In this document: positions 56,201-63,701 of the stretch, piece after piece
How the letters are laid out: every line of letters begins with the position of its first letter
How positions within the stretch are numbered: position 1 is the stretch's first letter
Assembly (NCBI GenBank): GCA_028687035.1
Contig: JAQUAX010000010.1
Coordinates: 62,001-126,000 of the forward strand
Length of the DNA: 64,000 bases
DNA from: Dechloromonas sp.
GTDB taxonomy: Bacteria; Pseudomonadota; Gammaproteobacteria; Burkholderiales; Rhodocyclaceae
Direction: 5' to 3'
Program-made: the position numbers and the translations under genes
The notes under the pieces: generated by a model
Told to the model about the DNA's origin: nothing
The model's input: only the letters and a program-made list of their open reading frames with translations
Database searches by the model: none

Positions 56201-58170
56201 TCAAGGGCGCCGGGCTGGCCAGCCAGCTGGTCGACCTGGTCGGCGGGCTGCAGAACTTCTCCAACCTGACCGGCAGCTACTACCAGAACTTCTACACCGA
56301 GCAGGAACGCTTCGACGCGGCGATCGTCTCGATGCGCAAGACGCTGATCGAGATCGGCGTGACGGCCATCCCGACCACCCGGCAGGCCTTCCGCGACCTG
56401 ATGGAGGCGCAGGACCTGACCACCGTCAGCGGCCAGGCGACCTATGCCGCGCTGCTCCAGGTGTCGTCCGGTTTCGCCACGCTGATCGGCAACATCGAGA
56501 ACCAGATCGCGCAGCTGGAAGCCGAGCGCCTGCGCCTGGCGCAGCAGATCCTGGACGAGCACGACAACCTGCTCGCCCGCGCCGCCGAGCTGACCGGCAA
56601 TACGCAGGCGCGGCTGGCCGCCGAACTGGCTGGCATCGACCCGCTCAACCGCTCGCTCTACCTCTACGTCGATGCGCTGGAACGTGCCCAGACGGCGACC
56701 GAATCGATCAGCGCCTCGTTCGACGCGCTGGCCGAGGCCGGCGGCGGGATCGCCTCGTTTGTGCAGAGCATCCGCCAATCGCTGATCGGGCTGGCCTCCG
56801 GCGCCTCGCTGAGCGCCACCCGCGCCGCCTACCGGGCCGACCTCGACCGCGCCCGGCAGGGCGACGTCAGCGCCAGCGGCACGATCACCGGCAGCGCGCA
56901 GGCCTATCTGGACGCCGCGCGCAGCCAATCGACCAGTCGCGCGCAGTACGCGGCCACCGTCGCCCGCGTCGCCGCCGAACTCGAGGCGCTGCCGGCCACC
57001 AAGAGCTATGCGCAGCAGCAGGTCGAGCTGCTGCAGCAGCTCAACGACGGCGCCAGCGACATCGAGCAGGCGCTGGCCACGCTGCAATCGGCGCTCTCCG
57101 ATGCGATGGCGGCCGGCTTCGGCCAGCTGGACGTCAACACAAACGGCCTGCTGACCTACGACGAACTGCGCGCCGGCTTGTCCGGCATCGCTACCGATGC
57201 CCAGCTGCGCGCCCTGATCGCCGCCGCCGACACCAACGCCGACGGCCAGATCAGCAAGCTCGAAGCCCAGGCCGCCGCCACCTCGGCCGTCGCCGACAAC
57301 ACGGCCGGCATGCCGCTGGACGCGCAGGAGCAGATCAACGAACTGCGCCGGCTGGTCGGCGAGACGATCACCAACAGCGGCCGCATCCTCGAGCTCAACG
57401 TCTCTCTGCAGTCGCTGCGCAACGCCATCGTCGAGATGACCGAGCAGGAGCGGACGCAGGCGGCGATCAACAACAAGAACCTCGAACTCGAGGCGCTGAC
57501 CAAGCTGCAGGAAGGCATGGTCGGCAGCGTGCTGGCCGGGATCGACTCGATCTGGTCGCTGGCCGCCGCCAACAAGGTGTTCCTGAACGCCGATGCGGGC
57601 GCCGCGCTGAAGAAGAACACGGCCATCTTCAACGTGGTCGACGGCACGTTCGTGTCGGATTACGACCAGATCACCGGCAGCGCGGCGAACATGGATGCCT
57701 TCAAGGCGGCGTTCTACGCGGCCGGCGGCGCCTACGAGCAGACCTACGGCATGGCCGACGACCTGCTCGCGCTCAAGGCCAAGATCGACGCCGCGCGCCA
57801 GGCGATCATCGCGCTCGGCGGCGTGCCGCAGTTCGCCCGCGGCATCAACGAGGTGCCGGCGGACATGCTGGCGATGATCCACAGCGGCGAGCGCATCCTG
57901 CCCGCCGCTGACAACCGCGCGCTGATCGCCGCGCTGGAAGAGCGCAACCGGCCGCAGGAAATCCGCCTGACCGGCCTGCCGCCGGTCGCCATGCAGCAGG
58001 ACGACACCCTGCGCCGCGAGATGCTGGCCGAGCTGCGCGCCCTGCGCGCCGAACTGGCCAATTCCCGCGCCGAATCGCGGTCGACCGCGCTGTCGACCTC
58101 GAAACTGGCCCGCCTGGTGGATCGGCTGATGCCGGACGGTGACGCGCTCTCCGTGAGGATCGCGGCATGA
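53245..58170 (+). CDS. Tail tape measure protein with EF-hand pair
   Basis: The 1,641 residues set tail length and help DNA entry. The N-terminal third is coiled-coil-like and Ala-rich. Residues about 785-830 are a Gly/Ala/Ile-rich hydrophobic segment (GPIGAAIGGAIGGLIN). Residues about 1085-1260 are again helical. Two canonical EF-hand loops occur at residues 1296-1307 (DVNTNGLLTYDE) and 1329-1340 (DTNADGQISKLE). The C-terminus has the ...GINEVPADMLAMIHSGERI block common in tape measures. The ATG at 53245 is preferred over a CTG/ATG-like extension to 53215 inside the repeat region. Confidence 0.9.
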   Translation: MKNSSASSNNNVNVIIGADVSGLRDGANEAAGIVEDLGKKTGEAGEKARVGSHAFELISGKIRNFAADAVGAAAATAELAMAAARMPGPWLIAAAAVGTYAKASHDAMVETRAMDNAMAITSNYAGMTAGTMRLLAEDVAAAGTATIGQSKEIVTALVASGKIGAAAIGEVSRLSDDYAAATGKTVGKIAPDLVRLFADPAKGARELNESMHFLTETQIDHIESLQRLGDAQGAQLELAQALANHLPKHAAQLGTLERAWDGVKKAASSAWDSMMGVGRESTPEATARQLASELDALASGLGTTRDKLAAKVAGTTMESRVAQLEAGLREATRWASAAATRAAEQAASAADNDRRNQAAGLVAKYSTQAKVDELMAQRKLLEETGVAGSDEAIKKIDAEIAKLREVKKERASAAAQLIESVRERIAIEEAAAGTTERLSEGERIALRVRTALANGTLKMTATQRSVVNAELDRLIALEKSNAAEKEAAKIAAERAAMLGRMLAEELKRDETIEKANEKLRDEIEMLGISKDAQGEYRAAKIETQAASEAATAAAIEEQAEMWKTLGVLPDVIEGYLALAAAKRESAADLTEQARLLREKGVKEVAVKAAEDATRRWAEAANDISRSLTDALMRGFESGRSMAENLISAIKSAFGTMVLRPIVQAVVMPISNAVGSAIYGQAASSAVSGGTNIISSANALNNLYDGITSSFGNLGNAVGSYVSYAQTASGYTYGTAAGSQQSMMLAAQDAGLTTTGSAATMGTAASYLGGALAGYALGKMISGGYSVIGKSGNTAVMVGTAIGSIWGPIGAAIGGAIGGLINRAFGMGPKKVTAYGVTGTFGDGDFEGKQFQKWKQDGGLFRSDKKGTNYSPLAASADYALSMTFRAVQDSAIAYAEAIGLGTSAIEAYSKSITINLKGLSDEEKQAKWDELFATMSNEMAALAGNITAFAHTGETASQVLERLATNLTAVNAVMDSLGDNAFAVSLKGAGLASQLVDLVGGLQNFSNLTGSYYQNFYTEQERFDAAIVSMRKTLIEIGVTAIPTTRQAFRDLMEAQDLTTVSGQATYAALLQVSSGFATLIGNIENQIAQLEAERLRLAQQILDEHDNLLARAAELTGNTQARLAAELAGIDPLNRSLYLYVDALERAQTATESISASFDALAEAGGGIASFVQSIRQSLIGLASGASLSATRAAYRADLDRARQGDVSASGTITGSAQAYLDAARSQSTSRAQYAATVARVAAELEALPATKSYAQQQVELLQQLNDGASDIEQALATLQSALSDAMAAGFGQLDVNTNGLLTYDELRAGLSGIATDAQLRALIAAADTNADGQISKLEAQAAATSAVADNTAGMPLDAQEQINELRRLVGETITNSGRILELNVSLQSLRNAIVEMTEQERTQAAINNKNLELEALTKLQEGMVGSVLAGIDSIWSLAAANKVFLNADAGAALKKNTAIFNVVDGTFVSDYDQITGSAANMDAFKAAFYAAGGAYEQTYGMADDLLALKAKIDAARQAIIALGGVPQFARGINEVPADMLAMIHSGERILPAADNRALIAALEERNRPQEIRLTGLPPVAMQQDDTLRREMLAELRALRAELANSRAESRSTALSTSKLARLVDRLMPDGDALSVRIAA

Positions 58171-59060
58171 AGTTCATCGAGCCCGTCAGCCTCGCTAGCG
58201 CCGCGCTGATCTCCTCGACCATCGCCGAGGCCGACTATCCGGCCTGGGATGTCGCGACCTCCTACACCGTCGGCGCCCGCGTCATCAAGACGGCGACGCA
58301 CCGCGTCTATGAGTCGGTCAAGGCGGACAACCTCGGCCATGACCCGGCCACGGACAAGACGGCGGAGTGGTGGGTGGATGTCGGCCCGACCAACCGCTGG
58401 GCGATGTTCGACGCCTCGGTCGGCAGCGTGAGCAGCGTGGCCGGCGCGCTGACCGTCGTCCTCGAGCCCGGGATCATCTCGGCGCTGGCGCTGCTCGACA
58501 TCGCCGGCACCGCGGTGCACGTGGTCATGGAATCCGGCGGCGCCACCGTCTACGACAAGACCTTCGACATCGCCGACGACGCCGAACTGCTCGACTGGTG
58601 GATGTACTTCTTCGGCCCGATCACGCCGGCCACCACGCTGATCGTCACCGACCTGCCGCCGTTCCACGCCGGCCGGCTGACCGTGAGCATCACCCCGGCC
58701 GGCGGCAGCGCCGCCTGCGGCACGCTGGCCGTCGGCGAACTGGTCGAGGTGGGCGACGTGGAGTGGGGCGCGCGGATCGGCGTCACCGACTATTCGCGCA
58801 AGGAAACGGACGAGTGGGGCGTGACGTCGGTCACCGAACGCGGCTACGCCAAGCGGCTGGAGCCCTCGGTCGAGATCCGCAAGACCGCCGTCGATTACGT
58901 CGCCCGCCGCTTCGCCGCCATCCGCGCCCGGCCGGTCGTCTGGATCGGCGTTCCGGACTACGAAAGCACGGTGATCTACGGCTGGCTGCGCGACTGGGGC
59001 ATCGCGATTTCGTACCCGACCTTCTCGGTCGCCCAACTCACCATCGAAGGCCTGACATGA
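58167..59060 (+). CDS. Phage tail tip / baseplate protein
   Basis: 297 residues. The N-terminal part has a carbohydrate-binding-like run of aromatic residues: YPAWDVATSYTVGARVIK, then HRVYESV and WWVDVGPTNRWAMFD. The C-terminal part has RPVVWIGVPDYE. Such proteins follow the tape measure in several siphoviruses and probably sit at the tail tip. The ATG overlaps the tape measure stop. Confidence 0.65.
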   Translation: MKFIEPVSLASAALISSTIAEADYPAWDVATSYTVGARVIKTATHRVYESVKADNLGHDPATDKTAEWWVDVGPTNRWAMFDASVGSVSSVAGALTVVLEPGIISALALLDIAGTAVHVVMESGGATVYDKTFDIADDAELLDWWMYFFGPITPATTLIVTDLPPFHAGRLTVSITPAGGSAACGTLAVGELVEVGDVEWGARIGVTDYSRKETDEWGVTSVTERGYAKRLEPSVEIRKTAVDYVARRFAAIRARPVVWIGVPDYESTVIYGWLRDWGIAISYPTFSVAQLTIEGLT

Positions 59061-59527
59061 CCACGATCACCGCCCTCCCGACGCCGCCCTCGCGGCTGGA
59101 CCCGGTCAATTTCCGCGACCGCGCCGATGCCTTCCTGGCCGCGCTGCTCCCCTTCACCGCCGAGGCCAACGCACTGGCCGCCGAAGTCAATGCCGACAAG
59201 GCGACGATCGTTGCCAAGGTCGATCTGGCGATGCTTTCCGGGCTCGGCAATGCCGCGGCCAATGCCGCGACCGCCGTTGCCAAGGCGGCCGAAGCCGTCG
59301 CCGCCGCGAGCGCCGCGCAGCAGGCGCAGACGCTGGCGACCGCCGCCTGGACGGCCGCGCTCGCCGCCAACCCGGACCTCAACCCGCCGGTGCGGCTCAA
59401 CCCGCACACGATCACTGCCAACCTCAGCATCCCGGCCGGCTACAACGCCCAGGCCGCCGGGCCGCTGACCATCGCCGAAGGCGTTGTCGTCGAGATCGCC
59501 GACGGCGCCAGCTTTGCCATCAACTGA
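59057..59527 (+). CDS. Phage tail protein with IPAGYNA / GVVVEIADG C-terminal module
   Basis: 156 residues. The N-terminal two-thirds are helical and Ala-rich (coiled-coil-like, ANAATAVAKAAEAVAAA). The C-terminal 40 residues, SIPAGYNAQAAGPLTIAEG then VVVEIADGASFAI, closely match the C-terminus of the 102-residue protein at 59960. It overlaps the previous stop by ATGA. Probably part of the tail spike base. Confidence 0.65.
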   Translation: MTTITALPTPPSRLDPVNFRDRADAFLAALLPFTAEANALAAEVNADKATIVAKVDLAMLSGLGNAAANAATAVAKAAEAVAAASAAQQAQTLATAAWTAALAANPDLNPPVRLNPHTITANLSIPAGYNAQAAGPLTIAEGVVVEIADGASFAIN

Positions 59528-59537
59528 GAGGACCGTC

Positions 59538-59807
59538 ATGGCCGAAAACCCCTTCAAATTCGATCCGCCAGGCCAGACCTCGCCGGCCCTCGCGCTGCTC
59601 GCCATCACGCCGTCGGACGCAGCCGACCTGCCGCGCATCGTCCGCGACATCCGCGTCGGCGCGCCAGGCGACGTGGCGCTGGTCGATACCGAGGGCAACA
59701 CCGTCAGCTTTAAGTCCTGCGTCATCGGCGAGCGCCTGGGGCCGTTCCGGGCCGCCCGCGTGCTGGCCACCGGGACGACCGCCGGCCAGCTGGTCGGCTA
59801 CGTGTGA
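59538..59807 (+). CDS. Spike base-like protein
   Basis: 89 residues, MAENPFKFDPPGQ then AITPSDAADLPRIVRDIRVG, GDVALVDTEGNTVSFKS and RVLATGTTAGQLVGYV. This pattern matches small phage spike base proteins (RCAP_Rcc01079-like). GAGAGGACC precedes the ATG. Confidence 0.72.
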   Translation: MAENPFKFDPPGQTSPALALLAITPSDAADLPRIVRDIRVGAPGDVALVDTEGNTVSFKSCVIGERLGPFRAARVLATGTTAGQLVGYV

Positions 59808-59817
59808 GGCGCCCGCC

Positions 59818-59955
59818 ATGCTCAGCCTTTCCATTTCCCTCACTGCCCGCCGCGCCGTACCGGACGCCATCCCCCACTGGGACGTGCTGACCGACGACCA
59901 GGGCGCCCCGATCACACTGGACGACGGCAGCAGCCTCGTCATCTACCTGGAGTAG
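59818..59955 (+). CDS. 45-residue phage protein
   Basis: MLSLSISLTARRAVPDAIP then DVLTDDQGAPITLDDGSS. The ATG is 10 bases after the spike base gene, and the next gene starts 4 bases after its stop. Beta-prone and acidic. Not recognised, but the tight fit between genes supports it. Confidence 0.55.
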   Translation: MLSLSISLTARRAVPDAIPHWDVLTDDQGAPITLDDGSSLVIYLE

Positions 59956-59959
59956 CGCC

Positions 59960-60268
59960 ATGAGCACCCTGCAGCAGATCCACGCCGACCCGGCCCGCCG
60001 CATCGGGCAACTGCCCGCCACGGCGCTCTTCCTGGTCGATGACGCCGGCAGCAGCAAGACGGCGACGCCGGCGCAGATCACCGCCTATGTGGCCGCCGCC
60101 ATCGCGGACAGCGCCGCCCTGCAGCCGGTCGCCCGCTTCAACCCGAACACCGTGCGCGACAACCTGACCATCCCGGCCGGCTACAACGCCGCGATGGTCG
60201 GCCCGATCACCCTGGCCGAGGGCGTCGTCGTCGACATCGCCGACTCGGCATCCCTCGCCATCCTCTAA
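59960..60268 (+). CDS. Small tail protein sharing the IPAGYNA module
   Basis: 102 residues. The last 43 residues (RFNPNTVRDNLTIPAGYNA, GPITLAEGVVVDIADSASL) are a paralogue of the C-terminus of the protein at 59057. The first half has LFLVDDAGSSKTATPAQI. It lies directly upstream of the DGR target, so it may form its attachment base. Confidence 0.65.
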   Translation: MSTLQQIHADPARRIGQLPATALFLVDDAGSSKTATPAQITAYVAAAIADSAALQPVARFNPNTVRDNLTIPAGYNAAMVGPITLAEGVVVDIADSASLAIL

Positions 60269-60280
60269 GGAGCCTCAACC

Positions 60281-61621
60281 ATGAGCGAACTTCGCACCCG
60301 CAGCATCGTCGGCAAGGACGGTGGCCCCGTCAGCTTCCCGAACGGCATCGTCATCGGTAGTGCCGGTACCTACGGCAACATCAACCACATCGGCACGCCC
60401 GGCCAGGCCGGCTTCGGCGTCGGCATCTGCCCCGGCCCGCTGCCGGACGGCATGCTGCCGCTGCCCGGCTACGCCGACCCGCTGGCCGAGAATTACGGCA
60501 ACTACAAGTACACGGACGGTAGCATCATGGTCTGGGTGCCGGCCTACTGGTACAAATGGGGCACGGGCGCCAACGGCCTGGCGGTCAATGAAGTGGATAT
60601 CAAGCCCTTCGCCGCCTACGCCAACCCGGCCGCCGCCACCGCCGCCGGCTACGCGCTGCACCGGGCCTTCTACGACGGAGGCGCGGTGAAGCAGGGCGTG
60701 TTCGTCGACAAGTACCAGTGCAGCAACAACGGCGGGATCGCCTCGTCGATCAAGCACGGCCTGCCGCTGACCTCGCATGCCACGCACAACCCGTTCGCCG
60801 GGCTGGCCGGCGCGCCGTCCAACACCTACGGCGGCGCGATCGCCGCGGCCAAGACGCGCGGCGCCAGCTTCTTCTGCAACTCGCGCTTCGTCTTCGCGGC
60901 CTTGGCCATGCTGTCCTATGCCCATGGCCGCGCCAGCGCAAGCACGACCTACAACGCCTGGTACGACGCCGCTGGAACGAAAAATTTCCCGAAGGGGAAC
61001 AACAACAACGCGCTCGGCGACGCCAGCGACGGCGCGATCCTCTACGTGTCGGACGGCTATCCGAACTGCGGCAAGACCGGCAGCGCCAACCTGTTCGCGC
61101 GGACCACGCACAACGGCCAGAACTGCGGCATCGCCGACCTCAACGGCAACCTGTTCGAGGTGACGCCGGGCCTGACTTCGGACGGCACGAACCTGTACGT
61201 CCTGAAGACCAGTGTCTCGATGAAGAACGTCACCGGCGGCAACACGCTGGCGACCGACCTCTGGGGCGCGACCGGCATCGCCGCGCAGTACGACGACCTG
61301 GGCATCGCCTACGAGGCATGGCGTGAAACCGGCGCTGACCGGACGACCTACTACGGCAACGCCAGCCAGGTGTTTTCGCACGCAACGAGCGGCAATGCGT
61401 GGGCCTGGGCTGGTGCAGGCGGAATGCTGGCCGGCGGCGATGGCGGCACCAATGCCTTCGGTAACGACCACTTCGCCGATTACAAGCCGAACGAGTCGTG
61501 TCCGGTCTCCGGCGGCACCTGGGGCAACGGTTCGCTCGCCGGCGTCTGGGCGTTGACCCTCACCACCGGCCGCGCGAACTCGAGCAGCAGCGTGGGCTTC
61601 CGCTCCGCCTTGTATTTGTAA
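60281..61621 (+). CDS. DGR target protein, putative receptor-binding tail protein with variable C-type lectin-fold C-terminus
   Basis: 446 residues. MSELRTRSIVGKDGGPVSFP opens a spike-like N-terminal region. From about residue 80 (SIMVWVPAYWYKWG) to the end the sequence has the layout of the FGE-sulfatase/C-type lectin fold used by DGR variable proteins, with GNLFEVTPGLTSDG and the closing SVGFRSALYL. Residues 407-443 are encoded by VR, and the positions that differ from TR are mostly Asn codons in TR. AAGGAGCC precedes the ATG. It probably contacts the host surface, so VR changes would alter tropism; this function is inference from known DGR phages. Confidence 0.9.
   Translation: MSELRTRSIVGKDGGPVSFPNGIVIGSAGTYGNINHIGTPGQAGFGVGICPGPLPDGMLPLPGYADPLAENYGNYKYTDGSIMVWVPAYWYKWGTGANGLAVNEVDIKPFAAYANPAAATAAGYALHRAFYDGGAVKQGVFVDKYQCSNNGGIASSIKHGLPLTSHATHNPFAGLAGAPSNTYGGAIAAAKTRGASFFCNSRFVFAALAMLSYAHGRASASTTYNAWYDAAGTKNFPKGNNNNALGDASDGAILYVSDGYPNCGKTGSANLFARTTHNGQNCGIADLNGNLFEVTPGLTSDGTNLYVLKTSVSMKNVTGGNTLATDLWGATGIAAQYDDLGIAYEAWRETGADRTTYYGNASQVFSHATSGNAWAWAGAGGMLAGGDGGTNAFGNDHFADYKPNESCPVSGGTWGNGSLAGVWALTLTTGRANSSSSVGFRSALYL
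61498..61610 (+). repeat. DGR variable repeat (VR)
   Basis: 113 bp aligned without gaps to TR (offset 565). There are 15 mismatches. 14 are at TR adenines: 7 A to G, 6 A to C, 1 A to T. The exception is T in TR at 62134 against G in VR at 61569. 14 of the 25 TR adenines are changed. The matching stretch ends 9 bases before the target stop codon. Confidence 0.97.
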
Positions 61622-61630
61622 CTTTGGAGG

Positions 61631-61650
61631 CCGGGCGCGGGAGCGCCTGG
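61631..61650 (+). promoter_or_regulatory. DGR hairpin/cruciform with GGGA tetraloop
   Basis: Stem CCGGGCGC / GCGCCTGG (8 bp, one G-T) closes a GGGA loop, fitting the GRNA tetraloop pattern of the DGR hairpin needed for retrohoming in the Bordetella phage. It starts 21 bases after VR. The SD GGAGG (61626-61630) lies just before it and the avd ATG 7 bases after it. Confidence 0.85.
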
Positions 61651-61657
61651 CATTGAA

Positions 61658-62059
61658 ATGAACCTGCACGCCGAAGCCAGCCTGAACCGGAAATTTGTCG
61701 AAATGGCCCAGTTGATGAACGTCTATCTGAACCACTTTCCGCGACACGAGAAGTACGCGCTGTCGCAACAGATCCGGACGGCTGCCTACGACGTGTATTC
61801 GCTCATCGTGGAGGCGCAGAAGCGCTACCACAAGAAAACCACGCTGACCCAGCTGGATATCCGCCATGAACAGCTTCGCATGCTGATCAACCTGGCTTTC
61901 GAACTCGGCTATTTCGCCTTCAAGGACGGAACGCCCAGCGAAGAAAAGCCGGCGAAGCTGGCGCGACATCGTCACCTGGCCATAAGCCGGCTCGTCGATG
62001 AGCTAGGGCGCATGATCGGCGGCTGGCTGGTTTCAGAGCGGCAACGGGAGGCGTCTTAA
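61658..62059 (+). CDS. avd: DGR accessory variability determinant (Avd-like)
   Basis: 133 residues, basic and almost wholly helical (FVEMAQLMNVYLNHFPRHEK, QIRTAAYDVYSLIVEAQKRY, RHRHLAISRLVDELGRMIG), the four-helix-bundle layout of Avd and the related S23 intervening-sequence proteins. Avd pentamers bind the RT and template RNA and are needed for cDNA synthesis. The gene lies between VR and TR as in canonical DGRs. Confidence 0.9.
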   Translation: MNLHAEASLNRKFVEMAQLMNVYLNHFPRHEKYALSQQIRTAAYDVYSLIVEAQKRYHKKTTLTQLDIRHEQLRMLINLAFELGYFAFKDGTPSEEKPAKLARHRHLAISRLVDELGRMIGGWLVSERQREAS

Positions 62060-62062
62060 CAT

Positions 62063-62175
62063 GTGTCCGATCTCCGGCGGCAACTGGAACAACAGTTCGA
62101 ACGCCGGCGTCTGGGCGTTGAACCTCAACAACGTCCGCGCGAACTCGAACAACAACGTGGGCTTCCGCTCCGACT
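62063..62175 (+). ncRNA. DGR template repeat (TR) RNA
   Basis: 113 bp starting 3 bases after the avd stop. In the VR frame it carries 11 AAC codons, the usual adenine-rich design that lets mutation reach many residues but no stop codon. The noncoding spacer 62176-62317 up to the RT start is presumably part of the same RNA. The open frame across TR is not taken as a gene. Confidence 0.95.
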
Positions 62176-62317
62176 CTGCTTCGCCTCGCACCCGGCAACG
62201 GGATGGTGGAACAAAGGGAGACGCTTTCCGGCGCGCGGCCGTTTCGGCGACCGCGGCGAAATCGGTGTGCTGCCGTTTTTCTGGTAGGGGCCGCAGGGCT
62301 CTCGAAGGTCGGACGAC

Positions 62318-63271
62318 ATGAAGCGCATCGGTCATCTGTACGAGCAGGCCTTTACGCCCGAGGCGCTGCTCACCGCTTTTTTCGACGCGTCGCGCCATAA
62401 GCGCATGACGCGCGCCTGCTTTCAGTTCGAGCGGCGGCTGGCCTACCACCTGGATCAGCTGCACGCCGAACTGCAAGACGGCAGCTACTGCCCGCGCCCG
62501 TATTTCAGCTTCATGGTCTACGAGCCGAAGCCGCGCCTGATCTACGCGCCGGCCTTCCGCGACCTGGTGGTGCAGCACGCGATCTACCGGTTGATCTATC
62601 CGCTTTTCAACCGGGGATTCATCGACCAGTCCTTCGCCTGCCGCAAGGGCAAGGGGACGCACGCGGCGGCCGATTACGCGCAGGCCGCACTGCAAAACTC
62701 GCCGGCCGACAGCTACACGCTGAAGCTGGATATCCGTCGCTTTTTCTACCGGATCGACCGCGCCACCCTGCGCCGGCAGATCGAGCGCAAGGTGAAGGAT
62801 CGCCGCTTCGTGGATCTGATGATGGCTTTCGCCGACCACGGCGAGCCGCGCGGCATCCCGATCGGCAACCTGCTGAGCCAGTTGTACGCGCTGATCTACC
62901 TCGACCCGCTCGACCATTTCATCAAGCGCGAACTGGGCGTCCGGCTGTACTGCCGCTATGTCGACGATTTCGTGCTGTTCGGCCTGACCCGCCGCCAGGC
63001 GGTCGAATACCGGTCGCGGATCGTCGCCTTTCTGGCCGAACGCATTGGGCTTGAACTCTCGCGCTCAACCATTGCACCGACCCGGCGCGGCCTCAATTTC
63101 GTGGGCTACCGCACCTGGGCCAGCCGCCGTTTCGTGCGCAAGCACAGCCTGTTCACCTTCCGCCGGTCGGTGCGCCGCGGCGACGCGGCCAGCATTGCCG
63201 CCTGCCTCGGCCACGCCCGGCGGACCCACTCTCTTGCCGCGATGCGGCGCTACCTGGAGCAATCGCAATGA
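62318..63271 (+). CDS. DGR reverse transcriptase
   Basis: 317 residues. The catalytic motif is CRYVDDFVLFG. The DGR-type motif GIPIGNLLSQLYALIYL replaces the retroviral QG box, and SYTLKLDIRRFFYRID gives the first catalytic Asp. Upstream motifs include IDQSFACRKGKGTHAA. There is no maturase or endonuclease domain, as in other DGR RTs. It copies TR RNA to cDNA with errors at adenines. The 3' end overlaps the next gene by ATGA. Confidence 0.96.
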   Translation: MKRIGHLYEQAFTPEALLTAFFDASRHKRMTRACFQFERRLAYHLDQLHAELQDGSYCPRPYFSFMVYEPKPRLIYAPAFRDLVVQHAIYRLIYPLFNRGFIDQSFACRKGKGTHAAADYAQAALQNSPADSYTLKLDIRRFFYRIDRATLRRQIERKVKDRRFVDLMMAFADHGEPRGIPIGNLLSQLYALIYLDPLDHFIKRELGVRLYCRYVDDFVLFGLTRRQAVEYRSRIVAFLAERIGLELSRSTIAPTRRGLNFVGYRTWASRRFVRKHSLFTFRRSVRRGDAASIAACLGHARRTHSLAAMRRYLEQSQ

Positions 63272-63699
63272 CCATCATCGCTTACCGCAAGCACATCACC
63301 CGCGACATCACCCGCGAGCTGCGCGGCCCCGAGGGCTGCATCGAACTCGCCACGGTGGACGGCGTCACTTATGTGTTTTTGCCCGCCAGCGCCACGCTCG
63401 GCGAGCAGCCGGCGGAGATCGCCGACAGCATCACCGAGGTGACGCTCGACGCCGTGACGCGCTCGGCCATCAAGGCGGCCAGCCCGCACTGCCGGCTGAT
63501 CGCCGACCGCATGCAGCAGCGCATCCGCGAGCGCTACAGCCTGGACGACGAGATGTATTTCAACCGCATCGGCTCTGCCGCCGCGCTCGATCTGTACCAG
63601 CCGACCGCCGACGAACTGCATGACCTGTCGGCCTTCAATGCGCACATCGATGACGTCCGCGACTGGGGCCGGCAGCAGCGCGCCGCGCTGGGGCTGTGA
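63268..63699 (+). CDS. Phage protein of unknown function after the DGR RT
   Basis: 143 residues. It starts with TIIAYRKHITRDITRELRG, is beta-rich at first (VTYVFLPASATLG), then helical (MQQRIRERYSLDDEMYFNRI) with an acidic C-terminus. It is coupled to the RT by ATGA. A tail-fibre assembly or chaperone role is possible from position; not recognised. Confidence 0.65.
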   Translation: MTIIAYRKHITRDITRELRGPEGCIELATVDGVTYVFLPASATLGEQPAEIADSITEVTLDAVTRSAIKAASPHCRLIADRMQQRIRERYSLDDEMYFNRIGSAAALDLYQPTADELHDLSAFNAHIDDVRDWGRQQRAALGL

Positions 63700-63701
63700 C
63701 C

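Larger units (their letters stand above)
60281..63271 (+). other. Diversity-generating retroelement (target-VR-hairpin-avd-TR-RT)
   Basis: All known DGR parts are present in the usual order on one strand within 3 kb: target gene with VR at its 3' end, a hairpin just after it, an Avd-like accessory gene, TR, and reverse transcriptase. The TR end to RT start distance is 142 bases, close to the template-spacer length of the Bordetella phage element. The reading frames are intact, so the system looks functional. Confidence 0.95.

Noticed and set aside
53254..57882. Long leftward open frame of about 1,540 codons over the tape measure gene
   Set aside because: High G+C keeps antisense frames open; it is composed of low-complexity Arg/Gly/Asp and lies wholly opposite a supported gene. 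The same applies to leftward frames at 3619-6564, 7321-9579, 9599-11554 and 46351-49326 (except its last 73 codons).
62191..62202. CCCG-GCAA-CGGG hairpin just after TR as a second DGR cruciform
   Set aside because: Only 4 bp of stem; it may shape the template RNA but does not match the 8-bp hairpin after VR.
62061..62321. Open frame across the template repeat
   Set aside because: It starts at ATG 62061 but mirrors the VR reading frame and then runs into the RNA spacer; TR acts as an RNA template, so this is not taken as a gene.
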